Notes: a model not told the origin generated them from the letters alone. Counted from the first letter of the stretch, positions 1 to 7,951 are shown. The stretch is 22,500 nucleotides of DNA from Chrysomallon squamiferum (GCA_012295275.1 CM022672.1:19084894-19107393); one strand, 5' to 3'. Program-made: numbers and translations.

Positions 1-262
1 TATATGTTTCACATACGTATTCGTATTGAATTTTCGAGTACATTGTTTTCGTTAAATACAATTTGAATATTGATCAGTTAATGGTAATGAAGCAGACACG
101 TGACTGTTGTACAGTGGCTAGAACGCAGATTGGACGGGTTCTTCGTATGATTTGCCTTTCTCCGCCCACCCTGGATATATCTCTGTCTTTATTTATACTA
201 CTGGATACAGTGAAATTAGAATGAATTACCTCGTACCGAACTTCAAGAACTTGTTGTAACAA
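1..262. other. unique non-coding DNA upstream of first repeat
   Basis: Complex, moderately AT-rich sequence with no credible open frame. The only item of note is an exact POU octamer, ATGCAAAT, at 263-270, touching the right edge and directly before the CAA repeat. A single octamer is expected by chance at appreciable frequency in AT-rich DNA, so no function is claimed. Confidence 0.6.
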
Positions 263-278
263 ATGCAAATTGGGGAAG

Positions 279-304
279 ACAACAACAACAACAACAACAA
301 CAAC

Positions 305-342
<38 letters not shown>

Positions 343-411
343 TGATGATGATGATGATGATGATAATAGTAATAATGATAATAATAATAATAACAACAAT
401 AATAATAATAT
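279..411 (+). repeat. compound trinucleotide microsatellite (CAA)n(AAT)n(GAT)n(AAT)n
   Basis: Three trinucleotide blocks follow each other: CAA to about 305, AAT to about 340, GAT to about 363, then imperfect AAT/CAA to 411. Each step differs from its neighbour by one base, which suggests the array grew by slippage and point mutation of one motif. Open frames across it encode poly-Asn, poly-Ile, poly-Thr and poly-Asp and are artefacts of the repeat. Confidence 0.95.
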
Positions 412-570
412 TTACTTGTATTTTTATTACTTTATTTATTTTTTATTTTATTATTTTTTTTATTTCTTTATTTCTTTATTTATTTGTTTGTTTTTTTGTT
501 GTTTATTTATTTATTTATTTATTATTTTTATTTTTATTTATTTTATTTTTATTATTAATACTTTTTGTTA
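412..570. repeat. TTTA/TTTTA-rich low-complexity tract
   Basis: T-rich sequence made of interrupted TTTA, TTTTA and TTTG units. Translations are Phe/Ile/Tyr/Leu-rich and mimic membrane proteins, but this is a base-composition effect and no gene is supported. Confidence 0.9.
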
Positions 571-921
571 TTGTTTTCTAGTGTTGATATTTGCACCCGG
601 CAACGTATAAAATTAACTGAAGTTATTTTTAAGATGCATACCACAGAATATCTGATGTACATAAAACTATGGAGACAACCAGTCAGGAAGAAATTAGAAC
701 TAAGAACAGTGATAAAGATCATTCTGTATCAGAATGGTTTAACCCACGTCAAATTCATTTAAATGTTCCCATGGACACTTTGTGAGTGTTACGATAGAAA
801 AATATTGTGTTAATTTGGATTTTTATAAAACAGAAAAAGACAGAGGATTTAATAAGTACAACAGAAGAAGGTGGAGTTAGATGCACATTCAAGAAAAATG
901 TTATTTGAAAAATGACAAACG
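571..921. other. unique AT-rich non-coding DNA
   Basis: No repeat array, RNA gene or convincing open frame is visible. A 65-codon frame at 565-762 on the plus strand has no recognisable motif. Confidence 0.6.
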
Positions 922-978
922 TATTTGAGTAGTAAATATAGAAAAATACATTTCATGCAAAAATGTTCGTACCATGGA
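922..978 (+). repeat. dispersed repeat, copy A
   Basis: This 57-bp segment matches the reverse complement of 4557-4608 over its whole length, with a handful of substitutions and about 5 bp of small gaps. It begins TATTTGAGTAGTAAA and ends GTTCGTACCATGGA. A match this long between complex sequences 3.6 kb apart is not chance, so the two are members of a dispersed family. It is too short to code; a decayed MITE or SINE fragment is the likeliest nature. Copy A has no TA tract at its ends, unlike copy B. Confidence 0.85.
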
Positions 979-992
979 AAATAATTTAGTAC

Positions 993-1078
993 TGATTATT
1001 TATTTATTTATTTATTTATTGACTTAATTACTTATTTATATTTTGTTTGTTTATTTGTTTGTTTGTTTGTAATTTAGT
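993..1078 (+). repeat. TTTA then TTTG tetranucleotide tracts
   Basis: A run of TTTA units to about 1020 is followed, after about 30 bp of AT-rich sequence, by a short TTTG run (about 1045-1070). Ordinary microsatellite. Confidence 0.9.
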
Positions 1079-1094
1079 GTACAGTTATTGTAAC

Positions 1095-1265
1095 AGTTAA
1101 TAATGCAGAAATAAAAATAAAAAATAAGACAATAAAATAAAGCAAAGACAGTAAAAAGAAACTAATATCGCAAACAAAAACACAACTAAACAAAGAAAAG
1201 AAAGAAAATTAAGAAAAACATAAAAAATAAAGAAAAAAATGAGAGAAAACGATTTTCATATGCAG
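1095..1265. repeat. A-rich low-complexity tract
   Basis: Degenerate AAAAT, AAAG and AAAC words without a stable period. It forms the left boundary of the complex island that follows. Confidence 0.75.
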
Positions 1266-1269
1266 TTAC

Positions 1270-1990
1270 GAAATTACCAATAAAAACCACACACAACAGT
1301 TACAAAGGCACCACCACGTCTGCAGAAATATTAACAACAAACGCACAACGACCCGTGTTAAACACCAGAAGAACACGAAAAACACGCTGTTATGTCTAAA
1401 GCAGTCGTAACAGAACATTGTCTGCTTGGGACAGGCACACAGTTAATTAGCTCTCGTAACGAGAAAGCCGTTATCTGCAATGACACTAATTCGCTAATTG
1501 TGCGAGATCAGAAGACGAAACGTAACCACGCAAGCCTACTGATTACTTATAGCTGGAACGTCGCATATGAAACGTAAACTGTGCGGATGGCTGGAACTCA
1601 TAAACTCGCCGGATGGCCCCTCGCAGAATCGTTAAGTGCCACCACGGCGAAAGAGAAACACTGGGTTTTTTGGGACGTCATCTGAGGCAGGAATTCGGCG
1701 AATAAAGACTTCGGTAATTAGATTGGTTGGTAACACACGCCGTGCACTTAAATGCTCATCATAAAGTTATTAACAAGCCAATTAGTCGTCTGGGAACGGA
1801 ACGGTAAACAAAAGCATTCGGGGCTCCGTTGAGGATTTGTTTTGGGGATAATTAGATTATTGTTGTGGGCAGTTTCGAAGCTTTCTGATGAGTGAACATG
1901 AGTTGTTTATTATCTTGTCCATTTGCAAGTGAATTCGTAGATGTCTGAATGGTGAAGGATGAAGGAAGGTCGCATTAGCAAAATGATGTA
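1270..1990. promoter_or_regulatory. candidate regulatory island 1 (enhancer-like, homeodomain/NK2/forkhead motifs)
   Basis: This is the longest stretch of complex, relatively GC-rich sequence in the window, bounded by A-rich and T-rich tracts. It holds several homeodomain cores: TAATTAG at 1444-1450, TAATT at 1487-1491 and 1495-1499, TAATTAGATT at 1715-1724, CAATTAG at 1779-1785 and TAATTAGATT again at 1849-1858. The NK2/tinman heptamer TTAAGTG occurs at 1632-1638 and, inverted, at 1745-1751. An exact forkhead core GTAAACA lies at 1804-1810 and a CRE-like GACGTCA at 1674-1680. A near-perfect palindrome (TCTCGT, A, ACGAGA) lies at 1452-1464. A 61-codon frame at 1392-1577 has no protein-family features. 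Motif presence is seen directly; enhancer function is inference. Confidence 0.45.
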
Positions 1991-1999
1991 CAATTGTTT

Positions 2000-2209
2000 T
2001 GCTTTTTTTTTTCTAGAAAAGAAAGTAACGCATGAGTTATTAATTATATACATCATGAGTGTTTCTTTTGTCAGCATTTTAAGACAAACTACATTATGAA
2101 CATTATGAAATATTTTATGATAATTAAATGAAAGTTTTCTTCTAACACAAATGGAAATCCTTTACCTACAGAGAAATCTTTACAAATTAGAGGTCCTTAA
2201 TATAAACAC
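2000..2209. other. unique AT-rich DNA
   Basis: AT-rich spacer between island 1 and the GA array, with a short T run at 2004-2013. No gene or motif of note. Confidence 0.6.
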
Positions 2210-2212
2210 ACA

Positions 2213-2215
<3 letters not shown>

Positions 2216-2305
<90 letters not shown>
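2216..2305 (+). repeat. (GA)n dinucleotide array, 90 bp
   Basis: An uninterrupted run of about 45 GA units directly follows a short CACACAC tract. Perfect purine/pyrimidine mirror repeats of this length can form intramolecular triplex DNA, and GAGA elements bind GAF-type proteins in some animals. The Arg-Glu-repeat frame across it is an artefact. Confidence 0.97.
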
Positions 2306-2309
<4 letters not shown>

Positions 2310-2574
2310 AGACAAATTAAGAAGAACAAAACTAAATTTGCATATTTGAGAAAAAAACATTCAGTTTAAAAAATCAGATTTTATATAATAAACAGGATGG
2401 AGAATGGTAATAATTTTCAAATTGAAAGATTTTTATAATTAATTTTAAGAGATCAATTAATATAGGGTTGGAAAATTATTTTTCAAATACTGGTTAAAAT
2501 ACTCAAATAAGTCAAATAGCTTTTGACAATCAGCTGTTATAAATAATTTTTTTACTGCCATTTTTAAGATTAAT

Positions 2575-2787
2575 TACTATTACTTCTACTGCTGATAACA
2601 TCATTGTTGACGTTGTTGTGTTGGTGTTGGTGGTTATTGTTTTTATTATTATTATTGCTGTTGTTGTTATTGTTATTATTATTATTATTATTATCATCCT
2701 CGTCATCACAGCTATTATTATTATTATTATTATAATATCGTCATCATAATTATTATTATCAATATATAATTATTAATAATAATAATA

Positions 2788-2819
<32 letters not shown>

Positions 2820-2840
2820 CACTATTATTATTATTCTTAT
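2575..2840. repeat. degenerate ATT/GTT/CAT trinucleotide field
   Basis: Interspersed TTA, GTT, TCA and ATC triplets, with the purest ATT stretches near 2660-2690 and 2780-2820. The minus-strand translation is Asn/Asp/Tyr homopolymer. AAT units at 2773-2786 face ATT units after 2789, giving a small local inverted repeat. Confidence 0.9.
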
Positions 2841-3125
2841 CATCGTCATCATCATCATCATAATCATTATCAGTATCAGTACTATCAGTGATATTAATTT
2901 CCTTGCAATTAGTATTCTTCACAAGCAATAAAAAATACAATAATTTTATCTCTGTATCACAATACGTTTCTAACCCTAAGGCTGCAGATAGTATCATCAA
3001 CTAGCGTTGTTCAGGGTTCCATGATATTTCTCTATATGAAAAGCAGTTATTCGAAAACAGAAATAACAGGAATGTTTTAATGTATTGTTGGCTTTTTCAC
3101 TATTTATTTGCTACTTTTCTTTCTT
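2841..3125. other. ATC/ATT tail and unique DNA
   Basis: A short ATC/ATT tail to about 2880 is followed by ordinary unique sequence. No gene is supported. Confidence 0.55.
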
Positions 3126-3129
3126 TTCT

Positions 3130-3465
3130 GTCAAAGAAAAAAAAAAAAAATAAAAAAACAAACGAACAAAGAAACAAAAAAGAATTAAAGAAAAGAAAGA
3201 AATAACTGAGATATAAAATAAAGAAATAATTAAGAAACAAAATAAAGAAATAATTAAGAAATAAAATAAAGAAATAATTAAGATATAAAATAAAGAAATA
3301 ATTAAGAAACAAAATAAAGAAATAATTAAGAAATAAAATAAAGAAATAATTAACAAAATAAAATAAAAAATAATTAAAAAATGAAATAAAGAAATAAACA
3401 AAAAAAATAAAAAATAAAACAAAATAAACAAACTGAAAAATAAAAAAAAAACAAAAAAACAAAAT
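3130..3465 (+). repeat. A-rich tract with a 24-bp minisatellite
   Basis: Within an A-rich field, a 24-bp unit containing AAATAATTAAGAA recurs from about 3213 to 3360 with copies starting near 3217, 3241, 3265, 3289, 3313 and 3337. Unit ends alternate between ACAA, ATAA and a TATAA variant. Since 24 is divisible by three, the minus strand keeps two overlapping frames open (120 and 137 codons) with an eight-residue Phe/Ile/Leu/Asn repeat. These look like membrane proteins but are produced by the repeat. Confidence 0.9.
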
Positions 3466-3539
3466 AAATCAACAAGTTTAAACAGATGAACAGATTCTGT
3501 ATCAAAAACGTTGATTAAATACAATTAAAAAATATTTAA

Positions 3540-3720
3540 AATTTTGAACGCATCCTATGTAGAGCCTCTGTTCGTCTCACATTAATTATTAAAGAAACAC
3601 AGTCCCGTGTGGGTACAAGTGTCTGCGCTTCGTTACTTTTATTACTGGTAACAAGCGAGTAGCAAACAATTAAAAAAATGTGACTCGGTTGTTGAACAAA
3701 AGAGATAAGTATATGATGTG
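3540..3720. promoter_or_regulatory. small complex island between A-rich and T-rich tracts
   Basis: About 180 bp of complex sequence with higher GC than its surroundings (GAACGCATCC, AGTCCCGTGTGGG, GTCTGCGCTTCG). It resembles the larger islands in texture. No coding frame. It could be a short conserved element or just unique spacer. Confidence 0.3.
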
Positions 3721-3729
3721 TCCTACCGG

Positions 3730-3856
3730 TATTTTTTATTTTTTATTATTATTTTATTATTATTATTTTATTTTTTTTTTTTATTTTTTTTTTTTTATTA
3801 TTATTATTTTTTTTTTTTTGTTGAACAATGGAACATGACTATTAATACTTTTTTTA

Positions 3857-3906
<50 letters not shown>
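3730..3906 (+). repeat. T-rich tract ending in (ATT)n
   Basis: Poly-T runs mixed with TTA units, a 25-bp unique break at about 3819-3843, then a clean ATT array from about 3857 to 3904. The Phe and Tyr homopolymer frame is an artefact. Confidence 0.95.
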
Positions 3907-4050
3907 ATTTTTTAAAATATACATCTATTCGTAGAATTTAAAAGATAGAAAAGTAATAACTCTTTCAGAAGAAAAATCACAGAATGGAGAGAGAGAAACT
4001 GGAAGATGGACAGATAGAGAGATAGAAAAAACTGACAGAGAATATTGGGG

Positions 4051-4052
<2 letters not shown>

Positions 4053-4124
<72 letters not shown>
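4053..4124 (+). repeat. (GA)n dinucleotide array, 72 bp
   Basis: A perfect GA run preceded by a degenerate GA/GATA lead-in from about 3980 and a G7 run at 4047-4053. Confidence 0.97.
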
Positions 4125-4127
<3 letters not shown>

Positions 4128-4234
4128 ATGAAGATTAAGACGCCAAAAAAAATATTATAATAAACAGTAACATAAATTAATAATAATTTTATAGATAAAT
4201 ATAAGTTAAAATGTTATTTCTTTCATTATTTCTG

Positions 4235-4545
4235 ATGTTTTTATTATTATTATCGAGTTGTCGTTGTTCATAATTTTTAAATTATTATTATTTTTTTTTT
4301 AATTATACTTTTTGTTCTTTCCATTTATTTTTCCTTCTGTTTATTATATTTAATCTATTATTTATTTAATTACTATTGTTTTATTTACCCTTCTTTTCAT
4401 TTAATTTTATTTTTTAGATTTAATTATTTATTTAGCTTTATTTTTTAGTTTTAATTACTTATTTAGTTTTATGTATTTATTTATTAGTTTCATTTAGTTA
4501 TTTAGTTGTTTTTTATTATTAATTTTAATTAGTTATTTAGTTATA
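4235..4545. repeat. TTTA/ATTT-rich degenerate tract
   Basis: Loose TTTAGTT and ATTT words with no fixed period, without coding potential. Confidence 0.8.
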
Positions 4546-4620
4546 TATATATATATTCCATGGTATGAACATTTTTATAAATGTATTTTTATGTTTACCA
4601 CTCAAATATATATATATATT
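4543..4620 (-). repeat. dispersed repeat, copy B, flanked by TA microsatellites
   Basis: The core 4557-4608 read on the minus strand matches copy A at 922-978, including the ends TATTTGAGTGGTAAA and TTCATACCATGGA. (TA)n tracts directly flank both ends (4542-4556 and 4607-4619). Flanking TA tracts fit insertion into TA-rich DNA or TA target-site duplication as in Tc1/mariner-type MITEs, but fit equally microsatellite growth from element ends. Transposon class is not resolved. Confidence 0.8.
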
Positions 4621-4694
4621 AATTTTTAAATTTTTAAATTAAATTATTCGTTTAAACTATTTATTTAGTTTTACCTATCTATTCATTTAACGAA

Positions 4695-4745
4695 TCCTTC
4701 TTTTTCTTTCATTCTTTCTTTCATTCTTTCTTTCTTTCTTTCTTC
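4695..4745 (+). repeat. (CTTT)n microsatellite
   Basis: CTTT units with two CATT interruptions. A separate (TTC)n run lies at 4793-4814. Confidence 0.92.
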
Positions 4746-4879
4746 ACACGGACGCTTCGAAATAAAACTAATTCTCACGTAAGCGCAAATATTCTTCTTC
4801 TTCTTCTTCTTCTTATATTTTTAATAAAAAAATCTATTCATAATCGTAAAAACCGAACACTAAATTAAATTAAAACGTA

Positions 4880-5345
4880 AGTGCAACAGTCTCGCCAAGC
4901 ACATAAAAGGCTATGATAAGAAACCCACACTTAACAAATAATTACAAATTATTCCTACTGCCATCAATCACCGGTGACAGTCGCAATATACATCCGCGAG
5001 AATGAGGTTTTCCCGCCTCCCTAGACACACTGGCGCTGAAGAGCTGCAGACGATGACAAAAAAGTACCTCACTCGCCGAAGAGCGCATTTGCGCCTGTCA
5101 TTCAGGGCGGATAACTGCGGATAACTTCATATTAGCTCCAACTTTGTTTTTATCGCCAAAAAAAAAAAAATTTTTAAAAAAAAAATCCGCTGAAGTTTGG
5201 ATTGGACTTCTGTTTTTTTGTGTTTATCGCGCACCGCTGATATGTAATACTTCGTGTATATCTCCGACCTGACCGGCCATTATCGGCAACTCGACGTTCC
5301 TAATTAACTCCAACCCGTATAACTCACAGCGTGAATGGATGGATC
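4880..5345. promoter_or_regulatory. candidate regulatory island 2 (PBX/HOX plus MEIS motifs)
   Basis: Complex sequence broken only by A/T runs at 5158-5188. On the minus strand, 4961-4970 reads TGATTGATGG, an exact fit to the PBX/EXD-HOX consensus TGATNNATNN, and 4975-4980 is the MEIS/PREP core TGACAG, four bases away. A second MEIS core CTGTCA is at 5095-5100. The ten-base word GCGGATAACT is tandemly duplicated at 5107-5126. TTTATCGC occurs at 5149-5156 and 5223-5230. No frame resembles a protein. The motif grouping resembles trimeric HOX-PBX-MEIS elements of animal Hox-responsive enhancers; function here is inferred. Confidence 0.45.
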
Positions 5346-5352
5346 GCTGCTA

Positions 5353-5378
5353 TCGGTGTGTGGTGGGGGAGGGGGGAA
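5353..5378 (+). other. G-rich run with possible quadruplex character
   Basis: GGTGTGTGGTGGGGG continues, after one A, into six further G. There are not four well-separated GGG tracts, so a canonical quadruplex would need to split the long runs. Noted as the most G-dense point of an AT-rich window. Confidence 0.4.
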
Positions 5379-5472
5379 AGAGATAAGAAAAAAAATATTT
5401 AATTTGAGCTATCGTAGGATATCGGGTTGTTTGTTATGTATCAGGCTATCTATCGCGTCTGTCTTTACCTCT

Positions 5473-5513
5473 TGTCTGTCTATCTGTCTGTCTGTCTGTC
5501 TGTCTGTCTGTGT
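5473..5513 (+). repeat. (CTGT)n tetranucleotide microsatellite
   Basis: CTGT units with one TCTA interruption near the start. It lies just upstream of the 16-bp tandem repeat, which also carries CTGT words. Confidence 0.95.
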
Positions 5514-5560
5514 TTATTATTATTATTTTTATTGGTTGTTGTCTCGTTTAGCTGGTATGC

Positions 5561-5618
5561 CTGTTTGTCGGTTCGACTGTTTGTCGGTTCGACTGTTTGT
5601 CGGTTCGACTGTTTGTCG
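5561..5618 (+). repeat. 16-bp tandem repeat, 3.6 copies
   Basis: The unit CTGTTTGTCGGTTCGA occurs exactly three times (5561, 5577, 5593) and a partial fourth copy follows at 5609-5618. The copies are identical, so the expansion is recent. GGTTCGA resembles the core of a tRNA-type B box, but there is no A box or tRNA fold here. Confidence 0.95.
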
Positions 5619-5699
5619 TTTTTGTCCGTCTGACACCTCGGAGCTAATAATTCAGAGACTGTGTAGACAAGCGTCTACCAATGTTTTTAGCATAGTTTG

Positions 5700-6485
5700 A
5701 ATTCTTCTAATTTTTTCAATTCTCGGGTTTCATTGTAAATTTAAAAAAAGAAAACGAAAGAAAAACATACAAAAAAAAAACCCTCCTATACTAAAAAGTA
5801 TTGTTAAAGAAGAAAGTCAGAAATACACCTTGATTATAAAATTTTATTAAAAAAAAATTTCACGTTTGTAATCCTGCATTCGGCAAGATGCACACGGTAA
5901 GATTGTAAATAAAGAGAAATTACAATATTTAAACATTTACATTTAATATATTTATCAAAATTATTATATAATAATTATTCATGTGGATATCGTGCACTTC
6001 ATGAAAGAGATCTGACTTTCAAAACGAAATAATTTCATAATAACGATAGAAAGAAAACACTGATGTACAAAAAAACAGAAAAAAGGTTTGTAAAATTTGA
6101 ACGTAATTTTAATGTTTTAATACACTAACAAACGTGATCTGAAGTCTTTTGATTATATTACATTAAATACCCATCAAAAATGTTCCTTAACCAGGTACAT
6201 ACTAAAATTTTGGCACAGTCTTAAAATGATCTAGGCCATATTAATTTTCCTATGTTCCTTATCTATTATATTACTCAAGTTTTACCATAATTACACCGAC
6301 TAACTTCCCCATCCCAAACATTAAGTAGAGTCTGTTTTATTTATTTTCATACGGAATGTATGAGGTGGATAATTATTATTATTATTATTATGGTATAATT
6401 TTCAATTAATTCAAATTTAGGCTCAAACACGTTAAAAAAGGAAAAAGAATAACTCAGCAAATGTAAGTGTACGATTAAAGAATCT
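5700..6485. other. unique AT-rich non-coding DNA
   Basis: Nearly 800 bp of ordinary AT-rich sequence with a short A run near 5770, a short ATT tract at 6372-6391 and no other array. No coding frame, RNA gene, inverted repeat or dense motif cluster was noticed. It is the least repetitive AT-rich stretch of the window and directly precedes the minisatellite. Confidence 0.6.
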
Positions 6486-6489
6486 AAAT

Positions 6490-7098
6490 CCCGTTCTAAC
6501 TCTTCTTGGAGCTGTATTAAATTAAAAGGAACTTTGCTAAACTAAGTCCCGTTCTAACATTACTGTGAACTATATTAAAACTTAGACTGGTTCTAACATT
6601 ACTGTGAACTATACTAAAACTAAAATCGTTTCTAACATTTCTGTGAACTATACTAAAACTAAAATCGGTTCTAATATTACTGTGAACTATATTAAAACTA
6701 AGACTGGTTCTAACATTACTGTGAACTATATTAAAACTAAGACTGGTTCTAACATTACTGTGAACTATATTAAAACTAAGACTGGTTCTAACATTACTGT
6801 GAACTATACTAAAACTAAAATCAGTTCTAACATGACTGTGAACTATACAAAAACTAAAATTGGTTCTAACATTACTGGTAACTATATTAAAACCAAAATC
6901 AGTTCTAACATGACTGTGAACTACATTAAAACTAAAATCGGTTCTAACATGACTGTGAACTACATTAAAATTAAGACTGGCTCTAACATTACTGTGAACT
7001 ACATTAAAACTAAGATCGGTTCTAACATTACTGTGAACCATATTAAAACTAAGATCGGTCCTAACATTACTGTGAACTATAATAAAACTAAGATCGGT
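6490..7098 (+). repeat. 39-bp minisatellite, block 1 (about 15 units)
   Basis: The marker TTCTAAC recurs at exactly 39-bp spacing: 6552, 6591, 6630, 6669, 6708 and on to 7098, giving 15 units, after one diverged, differently spaced unit at 6494. Units share TTCTAACATTACTGTGAAC followed by an ATTAAAACTAAG-like half, with point variants. As 39 is divisible by three and the unit lacks stops in one frame on each strand, both strands stay open: plus strand 13-residue unit NYIKTKTGSNITV, minus strand VHSNVRTDFSFNI. Neither frame starts at ATG within a promoter-like context. Variation between copies changes residues as freely as silent sites. Confidence 0.97.
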
Positions 7099-7590
7099 TC
7101 TAAAACTGACTTAAAACAAAAACTCATTCTAACACTGGTGAGTACTGTATTAAAACAAAAACTCATTCTAACACTGGTGAGAACTGTATTAAAACAAAAA
7201 CTCATTCTAACACTGGTGAGTACTGTATTAAAACAAAAACTCATTCTAACACTGGTGAGAACTGTATTAAAACAAAAACTCATTCTAACACTGGTGAGTA
7301 CTGTATTAAAACAAAAACTCATTCTAACACTGGTGAGAACTGTATTAAAACAAAAACTCATTCTAACACTGGTGAGAACTGTATTAAAACAAAAACTCAT
7401 TCTAACACTGGTGAGAACTGTATTAAAACAAAAACTCATTCTAACACTGGTGAGAACTGTCATCTGCTGCAAACGCCCAAAGCTCAACGCGGACGTTTTG
7501 TCCTTGTTATCAGAAACCATAAACACGATTCTAAGATCAACACAACAGTGGGGATGCTGCTGCTATCATAATATTTTTAAATACTGTTAA
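6604..7590 (+). other. 328-codon open frame created by the minisatellite, not annotated as a gene
   Basis: This is the longest open frame in the window. Residues 1 to about 168 are 13-residue repeats of NYIKTKTGSNITV type, then about 117 residues of VLKQKLILTLVRT type after the frame shift at the block junction, then about 40 unrelated residues. The frame begins at GTG rather than ATG, there is no signal peptide or known domain, and the antisense strand carries comparable frames (6517-7041 and 7077-7526). Each block-1 repeat carries an N-I-T sequon, but this follows from the DNA unit. The simplest view is non-coding satellite DNA with a period divisible by three. Confidence 0.75.
7127..7465 (+). 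repeat. 39-bp minisatellite, block 2 (9 units)
   Basis: The same TTCTAAC marker continues at 7127, 7166 and on to 7439 with 39-bp spacing, but the unit has changed to a version carrying CACTGGTGAGAACTG. The step between blocks is 29 bp instead of 39, so a 10-bp loss at the junction shifts the reading frame. Copies are almost identical; they differ mainly at one base, giving GAGTAC in units 1, 3 and 5 and GAGAAC in units 2, 4, 6, 7, 8 and 9, which implies amplification of a dimer followed by the monomer. Block 2 is younger than block 1 by homogeneity. Confidence 0.97.
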
Positions 7591-7607
7591 TCTTCTCACT
7601 GGACACG

Positions 7608-7835
7608 ACAATGATGATGATGATGATGATAATGGTGACGACGATGGTGTTGTGGTGATTTCATTTATAAGGAATATTGCTTTTCGTTCTCCTTTTTCAT
7701 GGTTAATAAATTCATAATCTTCTTTTTCTTTTGTCATCTTTTTTCTTCGTGATGAAGAAGATGAAGATGATAATGATAATGATAATAATGATGATGATAA
7801 TGTTGATGATGATGATGATGAAGATATTATTTTGT
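7608..7835 (+). repeat. GAT-rich trinucleotide tracts
   Basis: A GAT run at 7610-7632 and a longer GAT/AAT-mixed field at about 7750-7828 flank about 110 bp of ordinary sequence. Translations are Met/Ile homopolymers. Confidence 0.9.
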
Positions 7836-7900
7836 GAGGTGTTCTGTTACTTCTGTGACACCAATTTCGCTAATATTCAGGATCACTTCTACATTGAGCA

Positions 7901-7951
7901 ACAACAACAACAACAACAATAATAATAATAACAACATTATTATTATTATTA

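Noticed and set aside
263-270. POU octamer ATGCAAAT as part of a SOX/POU enhancer
   Set aside because: Single site next to a microsatellite with no correctly spaced SOX core.
263-610. Poly-Asn/Asp frame followed by a hydrophobic stretch
   Set aside because: Direct translation of CAA/AAT/GAT and TTTA repeats; such frames occur at every similar array here.
3100-3524. Minus-strand frames of 120 and 137 codons with Phe/Ile/Leu/Asn repeats, resembling a membrane protein
   Set aside because: They translate an A-rich tract and a 24-bp minisatellite; the period divisible by three explains both frames.
5561-5618. tRNA gene or tRNA-derived SINE head because of GGTTCGA
   Set aside because: No A box at the right distance and no cloverleaf; the word belongs to a tandem repeat.
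6490-7465. CRISPR array (regular 39-bp repeats)
   Set aside because: Units are contiguous with no unique spacers, and the context is animal nuclear DNA.
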